This document shows positions 1-6,319 of a DNA stretch of 6,434 nt, piece by piece. The translations under genes and the position numbers were made by a program. This DNA comes from Acidimicrobiia bacterium. GTDB taxonomy: Bacteria > Actinomycetota > Acidimicrobiia > Spongiisociales > ZC4RG35. Below the pieces are notes generated by a model. The model was not told where the DNA came from. It saw nothing but the letters and a program-made list of their open reading frames with translations, and made no database searches. The stretch lies in contig JAUXMQ010000070.1 in NCBI GenBank assembly GCA_030623125.1, positions 1-6,434 on the forward strand. Reading direction: 5' to 3'. Every line of letters begins with the position of its first letter. Positions within the stretch are counted from its first letter, which is position 1.

Positions 1-75
1 CCAGGGATTCATGGGGTGGGCAACTTAACCGCGCGAGCTCAATTAACAGCACCGGAATGCCGATACCCTGTTCAT

Positions 76-1182
76 ATGAGCATTCGCCCTATCGCACTCC
101 TGATGGTTCTGGCCCTTGTCGTTGCCGCTTGCGGTGGTGGCGCAGCCGACAACCCGACTGCACCCGAAGCGACGACAACAACTGCACCCGAAGCGACGAC
201 GACGGAGGCTCCGACTGAAGCCACCACGTCCGACGCATTCCAACTCAGCTACACCCTCGAGGCAGGGGCTACGTTCGAGTACGAGGTCGGAATCGACCAG
301 CAGATCGAGATGAGCGCCACGGGCGACGCGTCGGCCATGGGCGACGAGGAGATTCCAGAGAACGCCTCGATCAACCTGGTCGGCACGACAATCTTCACCC
401 ACTCTGTTGCCGAGGGTCCGGATCCGGACACATATGAGATCACGATCAAAGGTGACTTCACCGATCTTCGGATAACGGGGACCATCGACGGTGAGCCTAT
501 TGATCAAACAGAACTTCCCGATTTTGCCGAGCTAGAGGCCATCGACGTGACGATTGTGGTCGACGAACAGGGCAACGTCATCCCTGACGACGACATGTTT
601 GGTGACGCCTTGGGCAGCGACCTCGGCGGTTTCGGCGACCTTGGCGCGCCCGGAATGGATCCCGGACGATTCGTCGGGCCTCCCTTCGCCGACCGCCCTG
701 TGACGATTGGTGATATCTGGTCCGAGACCATCGAAACCCCGATGTTCATGGGTGGAGAGCCCATCGTGACCCAGATCGACAACGAGGTGACCGCCACCGA
801 GACGATTGACGGTTATGAAGTCCTCGTGATCGAGACCACCTCGACGACATCGATGATCGAGTTTGATCTGGCGGAGTTTCTCGTCGGGTTCTTTCAGGCG
901 TTCATCCCTGGCAACGCCACAGACGAAGAGAAGGCCGAGATCGATGCCATCGCAGAGGAGCTCCGCTTCTTGTTTGTCATAGACGAGACGGTTTCCAACA
1001 TGACGACGTGGTTCGACGCCGAGGTGGGATACGCCCGTCAGGCCGAGTTCTCCATGAGCACGAACATCGTCATGGACATCAATATGCCTGACGACGAGAC
1101 GGGCGAGATGGTCACCTTCGGGATGGAGATGAGCATCGCCCAGGATGTGAGCTATCGCCTGATCGGTGCCCCCGACGCGTAG
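76..1182 (+). CDS. Putative exported lipoprotein of unknown function with Thr/Pro/Glu-rich linker
   Basis: I do not recognise a specific function. From the ATG at 76 the protein has 368 residues. A signal peptide spans residues 1-18 (Arg4, then a hydrophobic stretch) and ends in a VAAC lipobox, so Cys19 is the predicted lipidated residue anchoring the protein outside the membrane. A low-complexity linker rich in Ala/Thr/Pro/Glu follows (about 21-53). The rest is a very acidic, beta-rich domain with a Gly/Asp loop near 171-198, a PFADRPVTIGDIW stretch near 203-215 and a TWFDAEVGYARQAEFS stretch near 310-326. The layout loosely recalls DUF6263-type proteins, but I am not sure of this. An upstream in-frame GTG at 16 would add 20 residues before the signal peptide, so I chose 76. 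No clear Shine-Dalgarno precedes 76, so translation may be leaderless or weak. Nothing links it to the microcompartment genes downstream; it is convergent with the next gene. Confidence 0.8.
   Translation: MSIRPIALLMVLALVVAACGGGAADNPTAPEATTTTAPEATTTEAPTEATTSDAFQLSYTLEAGATFEYEVGIDQQIEMSATGDASAMGDEEIPENASINLVGTTIFTHSVAEGPDPDTYEITIKGDFTDLRITGTIDGEPIDQTELPDFAELEAIDVTIVVDEQGNVIPDDDMFGDALGSDLGGFGDLGAPGMDPGRFVGPPFADRPVTIGDIWSETIETPMFMGGEPIVTQIDNEVTATETIDGYEVLVIETTSTTSMIEFDLAEFLVGFFQAFIPGNATDEEKAEIDAIAEELRFLFVIDETVSNMTTWFDAEVGYARQAEFSMSTNIVMDINMPDDETGEMVTFGMEMSIAQDVSYRLIGAPDA
157..200 (+). repeat. Two-copy 20-bp direct repeat, period 24 bp, in the lipoprotein linker
   Basis: The 20 bases at 157-176 recur exactly at 181-200, so the unit is 24 bp or eight codons. 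It encodes the repeated TAPEATTT portion of the lipoprotein's linker. Because the period is a multiple of three, copies can be gained or lost without breaking the frame. A degenerate third unit may follow at about 210-226. This is typical of surface-protein spacers. Confidence 0.7.
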
Positions 1183-1187
1183 TCCGC

Positions 1188-1202
1188 AAGGGGCATCCCC
1201 TT
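1188..1202. terminator. Candidate bidirectional terminator hairpin between convergent genes
   Basis: A perfect 6-bp inverted repeat (AAGGGG, loop CAT, CCCCTT) begins six bases after the lipoprotein stop and ends eleven bases before the stop codon of the convergent gene. Its position suits a shared terminator. It lacks a good U-tract on either strand and the stem is short, so it may act weakly or not at all. Confidence 0.4.
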
Positions 1203-1213
1203 CTTGACACCGT

Positions 1214-2062
1214 CTACCGCCGGGGGCGACCCCGCCATGTGGTGTAGACGTGTTTCATCATCGCCAGCGAGTAGGCGGGCAGAGTGAGCAGTTCCTCTTG
1301 ATCTGGCGGCACATGAGGCTCATCTCGAGGCTCGATGTCTCCCAGATCTCTCACAGGGATATCCACTGAGATCGATTCCTCGTCTTCGTCCTCAGACGAG
1401 ATGTCCTCGAAGGGTTCATCAACCTCCGGCTCATAAACCGGCTCGACCACAATCGGAGGCCGCATCGCAGAGGTCTTGGCCTCGGCGAGCTCGCTTCGCA
1501 TCTCAGATACTCTCTCTCTGAGGAAAACTGTCTCGGTTTCGGCCTTGGCCGCCCTCTCCCGCGCCTCTGCGAGCTGCTGACCCGCCTCGTGGAGATTTCC
1601 CAGTTGTATCAGCATCTTGTTCCACGCGTCGAGAGGGACGAGCATCGTCCCCTCGGGGATTTCCGGCTCCGCTGTCTCTTCCTCGACGGCTTCCGGTTCG
1701 GGGTGCTCTGGCTCCCGCTCCGGCTCTCGAGTGTCGATGGTCGGCGGTGGCATGGGCATCTCCAGTTTGCGGCCGAGACTCTCCGCACGCAGCTGGATGC
1801 CTTTGAGCGACACCATCCGCAGCTGACCGACGGGCGTCTCCTCCAGATAGGTGGCTACGGAGTCGCGTCGAGCCCACTTGCGAAGTGTGGAGACAGGAAT
1901 TCCGGTGAGATCGGTAGCTTCTCGCAACGTGATCCAGTCGACGTCGTCGCGATCGACCCGGTCGGACCGCTGCTCATGCCGGCCCTTTGTCGCCTTTGAT
2001 GAGCGAAGTGCCTCAGTTTCCCAGAGAAAGGCGGTGTCGCTGTCAGCCATGGCCCGGATCAT
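1214..2062 (-). CDS. MerR-like helix-turn-helix protein with coiled coil and acidic C-terminal region
   Basis: The protein has 282 residues. Residues 43-66 (WITLREATDLTGIPVSTLRKWARR) read as a MerR/excisionase-type helix-turn-helix, followed by a short wing-like stretch to about residue 98. A Pro/Glu-rich linker (about 103-138) leads to a heptad-like Ala/Glu/Arg helix at about 148-196 (DAWNKMLIQLGNLHEAGQQLAEARERAAKAE and onward), probably a dimerising coiled coil. Residues 205-258 are extremely acidic, and the tail is basic (WRGRPRR). The start at 2062 has GGGAG eight bases upstream; a second Met at codon 5 is the alternative. The gene is divergent from the microcompartment operon with only about 48 bases between them, so it could be the local regulator. 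Similar HTH-plus-coiled-coil proteins occur, as I recall, as general actinobacterial genes, so adjacency may be chance. No ligand-binding domain is visible. Confidence 0.8.
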   Translation of the reverse strand: MIRAMADSDTAFLWETEALRSSKATKGRHEQRSDRVDRDDVDWITLREATDLTGIPVSTLRKWARRDSVATYLEETPVGQLRMVSLKGIQLRAESLGRKLEMPMPPPTIDTREPEREPEHPEPEAVEEETAEPEIPEGTMLVPLDAWNKMLIQLGNLHEAGQQLAEARERAAKAETETVFLRERVSEMRSELAEAKTSAMRPPIVVEPVYEPEVDEPFEDISSEDEDEESISVDIPVRDLGDIEPRDEPHVPPDQEELLTLPAYSLAMMKHVYTTWRGRPRR

Positions 2063-2110
2063 ACGGGTAGCTCCCTAGGATGGCGGCCGAGGAGGCCCCT
2101 TCAGCATCTG
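2063..2110. promoter_or_regulatory. Divergent intergenic region upstream of the microcompartment operon
   Basis: This 48-base gap must hold, or lie beside, the control signals for both divergent genes. On the plus strand TAGGAT at 2076-2081 is a possible -10 element (4 of 6 to TATAAT), but no convincing -35 lies 16-18 bases upstream. A palindromic CCTAGG lies at 2074-2079, and GGCC arms at 2085-2088 and 2094-2097 flank GAGGA. Either could be an operator half-site, but both are too short to call. The promoter could also lie inside the 5' end of the divergent gene. Confidence 0.3.
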
Positions 2111-2722
2111 ATGACATCTTCGAGAGCCCAAGCAATGCCGTCAGAGGAGGAGGTGCGTTCCCTTGTCGAGCGAATTGTCGATGGTGTCGTTGATCAGGAG
2201 ACACCGTTCTTGCCTGAGAATTCTGACGACCATACAGACTCCCCAGCCCCGGTCTTCGATCCCCTCGGCATCATCGCCGTTGGTGCCGACCATGGCGGCT
2301 ACCCGCTCAAAGAACGAATTTCGTTCAGACTGAAGGAAGCCGGCTGGGAGGTCGTCGACTGTGGAACCGACTCCCAGGAGGCGGTTGATTATCCGGAGTA
2401 TGCCCTCGCCGTGGCCCAGAAGGTTGCTGATGGCGAATGCCGGTGGGGGATCATGATCGATGGCGCCGGCATCGGGTCTTCGATGGTTGCCAACAAAGTG
2501 CCCGGTGTTCGGGCAGCGCTTTGTTACGACGTTTCCTCGGCTCGCAACAGTCGTGAGCACAATCACGCCAACGTCCTAACGCTTGGGGCGGGTCTCATCG
2601 GGGACGGGTTGGCGTGGCAGATCGTGGAGGAGTGGTTGTCCACTGAGTGGGCAGGGGGTCGTCATGCCCGTCGGGTTGCCATGATCGACGCGCTGGATCA
2701 GCAATACTCCAGACCTGAATGA
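2111..2722 (+). CDS. RpiB/LacA/LacB-family sugar-phosphate isomerase, predicted microcompartment cargo
   Basis: The family interconverts aldose and ketose phosphates (ribose 5-phosphate to ribulose 5-phosphate in RpiB). The core runs from about residue 53 to 196 of 203. Visible family marks are the ADHGGY substrate loop (Asp60, His61), DYPEYA (93-98), GAGIGSSMVANKVPGVRAA (118-136), SREHNHAN with the ring-opening His150, and the phosphate-binding GGRHARRV (182-189). The residue aligned with E. coli RpiB catalytic Cys66 is Asp117, and the Glu used by Mycobacterium RpiB is also absent. About 50 residues precede the core: an amphipathic helix (11-27, EEEVRSLVERIVDGVV) and an acidic/Pro linker, as in encapsulation peptides. 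Two starts are possible: ATG 2111, with GAGGAGG only at a long 15-base spacing, and ATG 2135, with GAGAG eight bases upstream, which would place the helix at the extreme N-terminus. First gene of the operon. Family certain, exact substrate unknown. Confidence 0.92.
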   Translation: MTSSRAQAMPSEEEVRSLVERIVDGVVDQETPFLPENSDDHTDSPAPVFDPLGIIAVGADHGGYPLKERISFRLKEAGWEVVDCGTDSQEAVDYPEYALAVAQKVADGECRWGIMIDGAGIGSSMVANKVPGVRAALCYDVSSARNSREHNHANVLTLGAGLIGDGLAWQIVEEWLSTEWAGGRHARRVAMIDALDQQYSRPE

Positions 2723-2734
2723 AGAAGTCGTGTC

Positions 2735-3568
2735 ATGAATCGTGAGGCTCTGGTCGAGGCCATCACCCGAGAGGTTCTCTCGGCGCTCTCCACTCGATTC
2801 GATATGGCCGAGACGGGAGACAAGGTTCGGGAGGTCGTCGCCAATGGCGCCGACCGGGTCGCCTTTCACGGTGAAGCGGCGGATGTCCCGCTAGATGTGG
2901 CGCAATACATCGATCACACCCTCCTCGCGGCTGACGCAACGGCTGAAGACATCGACGTGCTCTGTTCCGAGGCCGAGCAGTACGGGTTCGCCTCGGTCTG
3001 CATCAATCCCACATGGGTGAAACGGGCCGCCAAGAACTTGCGAGGAACCGGGGTGCCGGTGTGCACGGTCATCGGTTTTCCGCTGGGCGCCACCACCACC
3101 GACATCAAGGCCACCGAGGCAAGAAAGGCTCTCCGCGACGGCGCCCGTGAGATCGATATGGTCATAAACATCGGAGCCCTCAAGTCGGGCGACCACGAAC
3201 TGGTATACAACGACATCGCCAAGGTTGTGGACGCGTCTCGTGAGACGGGGGCGATTTGCAAGGTGATCCTGGAGACAGCGCTCCTCACAGATGAGGAAAA
3301 AGTGATTGCTTCGGCGCTGGCGAAGAGAGCAAAGGCGGACTTCGTGAAAACCTCAACCGGGTTCGGGCCCGGCGGAGCAACGGTCTACGACGTAGCCCTG
3401 ATGCGCGAGACCGTGGGACCCGACATGGGTATAAAGGCGTCCGGTGGTGTTAGAACTGCCGATGACGCCGAAGACATGATCGCGGCCGGCGCCACCAGGA
3501 TCGGTGCCTCCGCGGGAGTGCAAATTGTTGGCGGATCAGATGGAGGAGATAGTGGCGAAAGGTATTGA
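2735..3568 (+). CDS. deoC: Deoxyribose-phosphate aldolase with N-terminal encapsulation-type extension
   Basis: This class I aldolase cleaves 2-deoxy-D-ribose 5-phosphate to glyceraldehyde 3-phosphate and acetaldehyde. The protein has 277 residues and the TIM-barrel core starts near residue 54 (VAQYIDHTLL). Catalytic residues are present: Schiff-base Lys205 in DFVKTSTG, Lys234 in GIKASGGVRT and Asp141 in EIDMVIN. The phosphate-binding GG and the VIGFPLG motif are also visible. The 50-odd extra residues begin with an amphipathic helix (about 2-18, NREALVEAITREVLSAL) and a linker, the layout of microcompartment cargo rather than of a cytosolic catabolic DeoC. ATG 2735 lies 12 bases after the previous stop, with a weak GAAGAAG ahead of it. 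The 3' end overlaps the next gene by 17 bases, suggesting translational coupling. In this operon it would feed acetaldehyde to the aldehyde dehydrogenase. A related aldolase substrate cannot be excluded. Confidence 0.95.
   Translation: MNREALVEAITREVLSALSTRFDMAETGDKVREVVANGADRVAFHGEAADVPLDVAQYIDHTLLAADATAEDIDVLCSEAEQYGFASVCINPTWVKRAAKNLRGTGVPVCTVIGFPLGATTTDIKATEARKALRDGAREIDMVINIGALKSGDHELVYNDIAKVVDASRETGAICKVILETALLTDEEKVIASALAKRAKADFVKTSTGFGPGGATVYDVALMRETVGPDMGIKASGGVRTADDAEDMIAAGATRIGASAGVQIVGGSDGGDSGERY
3542..3547 (+). promoter_or_regulatory. Shine-Dalgarno that sets the BMC-T start at GTG 3552
   Basis: GGAGGA lies inside the last codons of deoC, four bases before GTG 3552. The longer frame from GTG 3504 has no such site and would prepend 16 residues lacking any shell-protein resemblance. 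This site therefore decides the start and gives a 17-base overlap with deoC. Confidence 0.65.
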
Positions 3569-4181
3569 GCTCAGGTCCTACGCGTTTCTGGACAGCTTGC
3601 AGCCGCAATATGCGGCGTTTCTGGGAACCGTTGCCCAAGGATTTCTTCCCCTGGCAGGGGATGCCTCGCTCTGGGTCGAGGTCGCACCCGGAATCGAAAT
3701 CAATCGTCTGACCGATGTTGCCCTCAAGTCCACAAACGTCAAACCGGGTCTTCAGATCATCGAGCGGTATTTCGGCGTGCTCGAGGTCCACTCGCCGGAT
3801 CAGGCCGAGGTGCGAGCCGCAGGTGAAGCCATACTCGAAGGAATCGAGCACTCAGAGGATGACCGCATGAAGCCCCGCATTCTCAGCTCGCAAATCATCC
3901 GGCGGATCGATGATCATCACGCCCAGCTCATCAACAGGACGAGACACGGAGAGATGATCATCCCGGGTCAGACTCTCTATGTCCTCGAGTGTGAACCGGC
4001 GGCCTACGCGTCATTGGCTGCCAACGAAGCGGAGAAGGCTGCCGAGATAAACGTGCTCGAGGTGCGAAGCTTCGGGTCGATGGGTCGCATCTACCTCGGT
4101 GGCGAGGAGCAGGACATCGATGTGGGATGGCAGGCGGCCGTGGCCGCATTGGAAGGTCTGACGGGAAGAGAATCTGAATAA
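3552..4181 (+). CDS. Tandem-domain BMC-T trimeric shell protein
   Basis: A structural protein of the microcompartment shell: two fused BMC domains per chain, three chains forming a pseudohexameric tile. From GTG 3552 it has 209 residues. The first domain covers about 5-100 (ELRSYAFLDSLQPQYAAFLGT, FLPLAGDASLWVEVAPGIEINRLTDVALK, YFGVLEVHSPDQAEV) and the second about 108-205 (QIIRRIDDHHAQLINR, GEMIIPGQTLYVLECEPAAYASLAANEAEKAAEI, FGSMGRIYLGG). From memory this sequence style matches the Haliangium ochraceum BMC-T2/T3 group, whose trimers stack face to face and are thought to gate larger metabolites. That would suit passage of sugar phosphates or cofactors. The ALK and NEAEKAAE positions correspond to the tile-edge helices. 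It sits between the cargo aldolase and the hexamer gene. Stacking is inferred from family resemblance only. Confidence 0.9.
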   Translation: MAKGIELRSYAFLDSLQPQYAAFLGTVAQGFLPLAGDASLWVEVAPGIEINRLTDVALKSTNVKPGLQIIERYFGVLEVHSPDQAEVRAAGEAILEGIEHSEDDRMKPRILSSQIIRRIDDHHAQLINRTRHGEMIIPGQTLYVLECEPAAYASLAANEAEKAAEINVLEVRSFGSMGRIYLGGEEQDIDVGWQAAVAALEGLTGRESE

Positions 4182-4220
4182 TCAAAGTTCCGACTGAGAA
4201 CGAAGGAAAGGAGGAGCTTC

Positions 4221-4523
4221 ATGGCTGAAGCTCTGGGAATGATCGAAGCGCGCAGCTACCCGGCGATGGTGGAGGCGGCCGATGCCATGGTCAAGGCGGC
4301 CAAGGTCGAGTTGGTGAGCATGGAGAAGACAGGCGGGGGCTACATAACTGCCGTTGTCCGTGGTGATGTTGCGGCGGTGAAGGCCGCGGTCGACGCGGGT
4401 GTTCGCGGCGCCGAGAAGGTCGGCGAAGTGACTGCTACTCATGTCATTGCCCGTCCGCATGTCAACGTGGATCTCGTGTTGCCTCTGGGCCGTCAGGATC
4501 AGGCGCAGGACGATCTCGGCTGA
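4221..4523 (+). CDS. BMC-H hexameric shell protein
   Basis: The main facet protein of the shell: 100 residues, a single BMC domain, about the usual length (90-105). Visible marks are MAEALGMIEARSYPAMVEAADAMVKAAKVEL with the edge Lys25 that packs hexamers side by side, the pore loop EKTGGGY (35-41) with its three glycines lining a small central pore, TAVVRGDVAAVKAA (43-56), and the conserved edge motif ARPH (77-80) near the C-terminus. From memory it closely resembles the Haliangium ochraceum BMC-H. A strong AAGGAGGAG (4208-4216) lies four bases ahead of ATG 4221, the best ribosome-binding site in the operon. This fits the need for many more copies of this subunit than of the others. The gap from the BMC-T stop is 39 bases. 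Confidence 0.97.
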   Translation: MAEALGMIEARSYPAMVEAADAMVKAAKVELVSMEKTGGGYITAVVRGDVAAVKAAVDAGVRGAEKVGEVTATHVIARPHVNVDLVLPLGRQDQAQDDLG

Positions 4524-4548
4524 CCAACTCGAGAAAGAGGAGAGACCC

Positions 4549-4857
4549 ATGCATCTAGGCAGGGTCGCTGGAACCCTTGTAGCCAGCCGTAAGGAAGCCC
4601 TTTTGTCGGGGATGAAATTCCTTGTTGTGAGACAGATCAACGAGGCGAACCAGGACACAGGGGCATATGTGGTGGCCGCCGACGCTGTCGGCGCCGGGTT
4701 GGGTGAAGTGGTCTTGTACGCCTCGGGCAGTTCGGCGCGTCAGACGGAGATGACCAAGGATCGTCCATGCGACGCCGTGATCATGGCGATCGTGGACTCC
4801 TGGGACATCGGTGGCGAAGTCAGGTACCACAAGGGTGAGGAGGAAGCCGCTGGATAG
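4549..4857 (+). CDS. BMC-P pentameric vertex protein (EutN/CcmL family)
   Basis: It forms pentamers that cap the vertices of the icosahedral shell. It has 102 residues from ATG 4549 with GAGGAG (4537-4542) six bases upstream; an in-frame upstream extension into the BMC-H gene is not supported. Family marks: MHLGRVAGTLVASRKE at the N-terminus, DAVGAGLGEVVLYASGSSARQT (45-66) and the hydrophobic DAVIMAIVD strand (75-83). The C-terminus carries a short acidic tail (KGEEEAAG). Compared with BMC-H it needs few copies; its Shine-Dalgarno is also weaker. Its last codons overlap the start region of the aldehyde dehydrogenase. It resembles, from memory, the Haliangium ochraceum BMC-P. Other BMC-P copies may exist past the right edge. 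Confidence 0.96.
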   Translation: MHLGRVAGTLVASRKEALLSGMKFLVVRQINEANQDTGAYVVAADAVGAGLGEVVLYASGSSARQTEMTKDRPCDAVIMAIVDSWDIGGEVRYHKGEEEAAG

Positions 4858-6319
4858 GTCGAACCTCAGCGACAGCGAAGTCCGCTCGATAATCGATCGT
4901 GTGAAAGGCCGGGTTGCCGCGGCCGAATTCGCCGACCGGTCCGGTCCGACGCTACGCGCCACGGATCAGCTTGCGATTTCGGAGGTGGAACTCGGCGACG
5001 GAATCCACCCCACCATCGACGAGGCTGTGCGATCTGCCCGACGGGCCTTCGAGGGTTATCGCGATATGGGACTCGAAGCAAGGAAGACCATTGTCGAGGC
5101 CATGCGCGCAGCCATGCTCAAGGAGGGGGAGCGTCTTGCCTACATGGCGGCGGAGGAGACCGGGATCGGTCGGGCCGAAGACAAAGTCGTGAAGAACAGA
5201 CTGGTGACAACCAAAACCCCGGGCCCGGAGGACCTGGAGCCGCACGTCGTCACCGGCGATGCCGGGATGGTCGTGACTGAGTACGCGCCATACGGTGTGA
5301 TCGGCTCGATCACCCCCACCACCAATCCCACCTCGACCATCATCAACAACTCGATCGCGATGGTGTCGGCGGGCAACAGCGTTGTCTTCAACGTCCACCC
5401 GAACGCAAGTCTTGTCTCGGTCGAAAACGTGAAACTGCTGAATCGAGCGATCGTCGCGGCCGGGGGACCGGCCGATTTGATCACCGCAACCCCACAACCG
5501 ACTCTCGAGTCGGCGCGCGAGGTCATGCATCACCCTGACATCCGGGTTCTCCTCGTCACAGGAGGACCGGGCGTGGTCGAGGAAGCGCTGAAGACCACCA
5601 AGAAAGTAATCGCCGCCGGTCCGGGCAATCCGCCCGCGGTCGTGGATCAAACGGCTGACGTGGACGCCGCGGGACGTGACATCGTTCGTGGTGCCTCGTT
5701 CGACAACAACGTCATCTGCACCGATGAGAAGACGACCATCGTGGTGGACTCTGTTGCCGGTCGACTGGTTCAGTCGATGGTTGCCAACGGGGCCTACCGG
5801 CTCAAGGAGCACGAACTGAAACGGCTGGAACGGGTCATCTTCAAGGAGATGGGACCACCCAACAAACCGGGAATGATCAACCAAGCACTCATCGGGAAGA
5901 GCGCGGCCGCGATTCTCTCCGAGATCGGTATCACGGTCGACGGTGATGTTCGGCTGGTGGTGGCCGAGGTACGGAGTGAGCACAATCTGGTTTGGACCGA
6001 GCAGATGATGCCGGTGATGCCCGTTGTCAGGGTGCAAAACGTCGATGACGCCATCGATCTGGCAGTGCGGTCAGAGCATGGCTTTCGTCACACGGCGTCG
6101 ATTCACAGCACCAATGTCGACACCATCACCCGGATGGCACGAGCCATGAATTGCAGCATTTTCGTGGCCAACGGCCCCAACTTCAGCGGTCTGGGAGAGG
6201 GTGGCGAGGGATTCACGTCCTTCTCGATTGCCAGTCCGACCGGGGAAGGGCTGACCCGACCCCGTCACTTCTCCCGGGTCCGAAGGATCAGCGTCGTTGG
6301 AGCGCTCCGCATTGTCTGA
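4811..6319 (+). CDS. CoA-acylating aldehyde dehydrogenase (PduP/EutE type), core microcompartment enzyme
   Basis: It oxidises an aldehyde with CoA and NAD+ to acyl-CoA; with DeoC as its source the likely aldehyde is acetaldehyde, giving acetyl-CoA. Numbered from GTG 4811 (502 residues), the catalytic Cys303 lies in GASFDNNVICTDEK, and ITPTTNP (167-173), VTGGPGVVEEA (249-259) and AAGPGNPPAVVD (268-279) are the cofactor/active-site signatures of the PduP/EutE branch. The extension at 18-36 (NLSDSEVRSIIDRVKGRVA) is an amphipathic helix of encapsulation-peptide type. The start is uncertain: the coordinates give the longest canonical-codon frame, which overlaps BMC-P by 47 bases. GTG 4835 is another option. 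The only good Shine-Dalgarno (AGGAGGA, 4838-4844) points to CTG 4850, which would make a 489-residue protein with Cys290 and an 8-base overlap. Function is secure, aldehyde chain length inferred from context. Confidence 0.95.
   Translation: MAKSGTTRVRRKPLDRSNLSDSEVRSIIDRVKGRVAAAEFADRSGPTLRATDQLAISEVELGDGIHPTIDEAVRSARRAFEGYRDMGLEARKTIVEAMRAAMLKEGERLAYMAAEETGIGRAEDKVVKNRLVTTKTPGPEDLEPHVVTGDAGMVVTEYAPYGVIGSITPTTNPTSTIINNSIAMVSAGNSVVFNVHPNASLVSVENVKLLNRAIVAAGGPADLITATPQPTLESAREVMHHPDIRVLLVTGGPGVVEEALKTTKKVIAAGPGNPPAVVDQTADVDAAGRDIVRGASFDNNVICTDEKTTIVVDSVAGRLVQSMVANGAYRLKEHELKRLERVIFKEMGPPNKPGMINQALIGKSAAAILSEIGITVDGDVRLVVAEVRSEHNLVWTEQMMPVMPVVRVQNVDDAIDLAVRSEHGFRHTASIHSTNVDTITRMARAMNCSIFVANGPNFSGLGEGGEGFTSFSIASPTGEGLTRPRHFSRVRRISVVGALRIV
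4838..4844 (+). promoter_or_regulatory. Shine-Dalgarno pointing to a CTG start for the aldehyde dehydrogenase
   Basis: AGGAGGA lies five bases before CTG 4850, in frame with the dehydrogenase. The canonical in-frame starts GTG 4811 and GTG 4835 have no comparable site upstream. The predicted product from 4850 begins MDRSNLSDSEV, placing the cargo helix immediately at the N-terminus as is usual for encapsulation peptides. Confidence 0.45.

Noticed and set aside
43..69. Possible promoter (TTAACA with a TACCCT-like -10) ahead of the lipoprotein
   Set aside because: Spacing of about 15 bases and a poor -10 match are no better than chance in this sequence.
16..75. Upstream GTG start for the lipoprotein
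   Set aside because: It would put 20 mostly polar residues ahead of a textbook lipoprotein signal peptide and remove its N-terminal position.
43..507. 154-codon minus-strand open frame
   Set aside because: Antisense to the lipoprotein signal peptide and linker; its Arg/Cys-rich low-complexity product is explained by the complement of the Thr/Glu/Pro codons.
1589..1999. 136-codon plus-strand open frame
   Set aside because: It is the shadow of the HTH/coiled-coil gene on the minus strand; the minus-strand frame has a coherent domain order and a good start, this one does not.
4441..4548. Longer N-terminus for the BMC-P protein
   Set aside because: The frame is open but overlaps the BMC-H C-terminus. 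The family's N-terminus aligns with the ATG at 4549, which has its own Shine-Dalgarno.
4952..6037. 361-codon open frame on the minus strand
   Set aside because: It lies wholly antisense to the aldehyde dehydrogenase, whose catalytic motifs are clear. The translation is His/Arg/Asp-rich with no recognisable domain, as expected of an antisense frame in GC-rich coding DNA.
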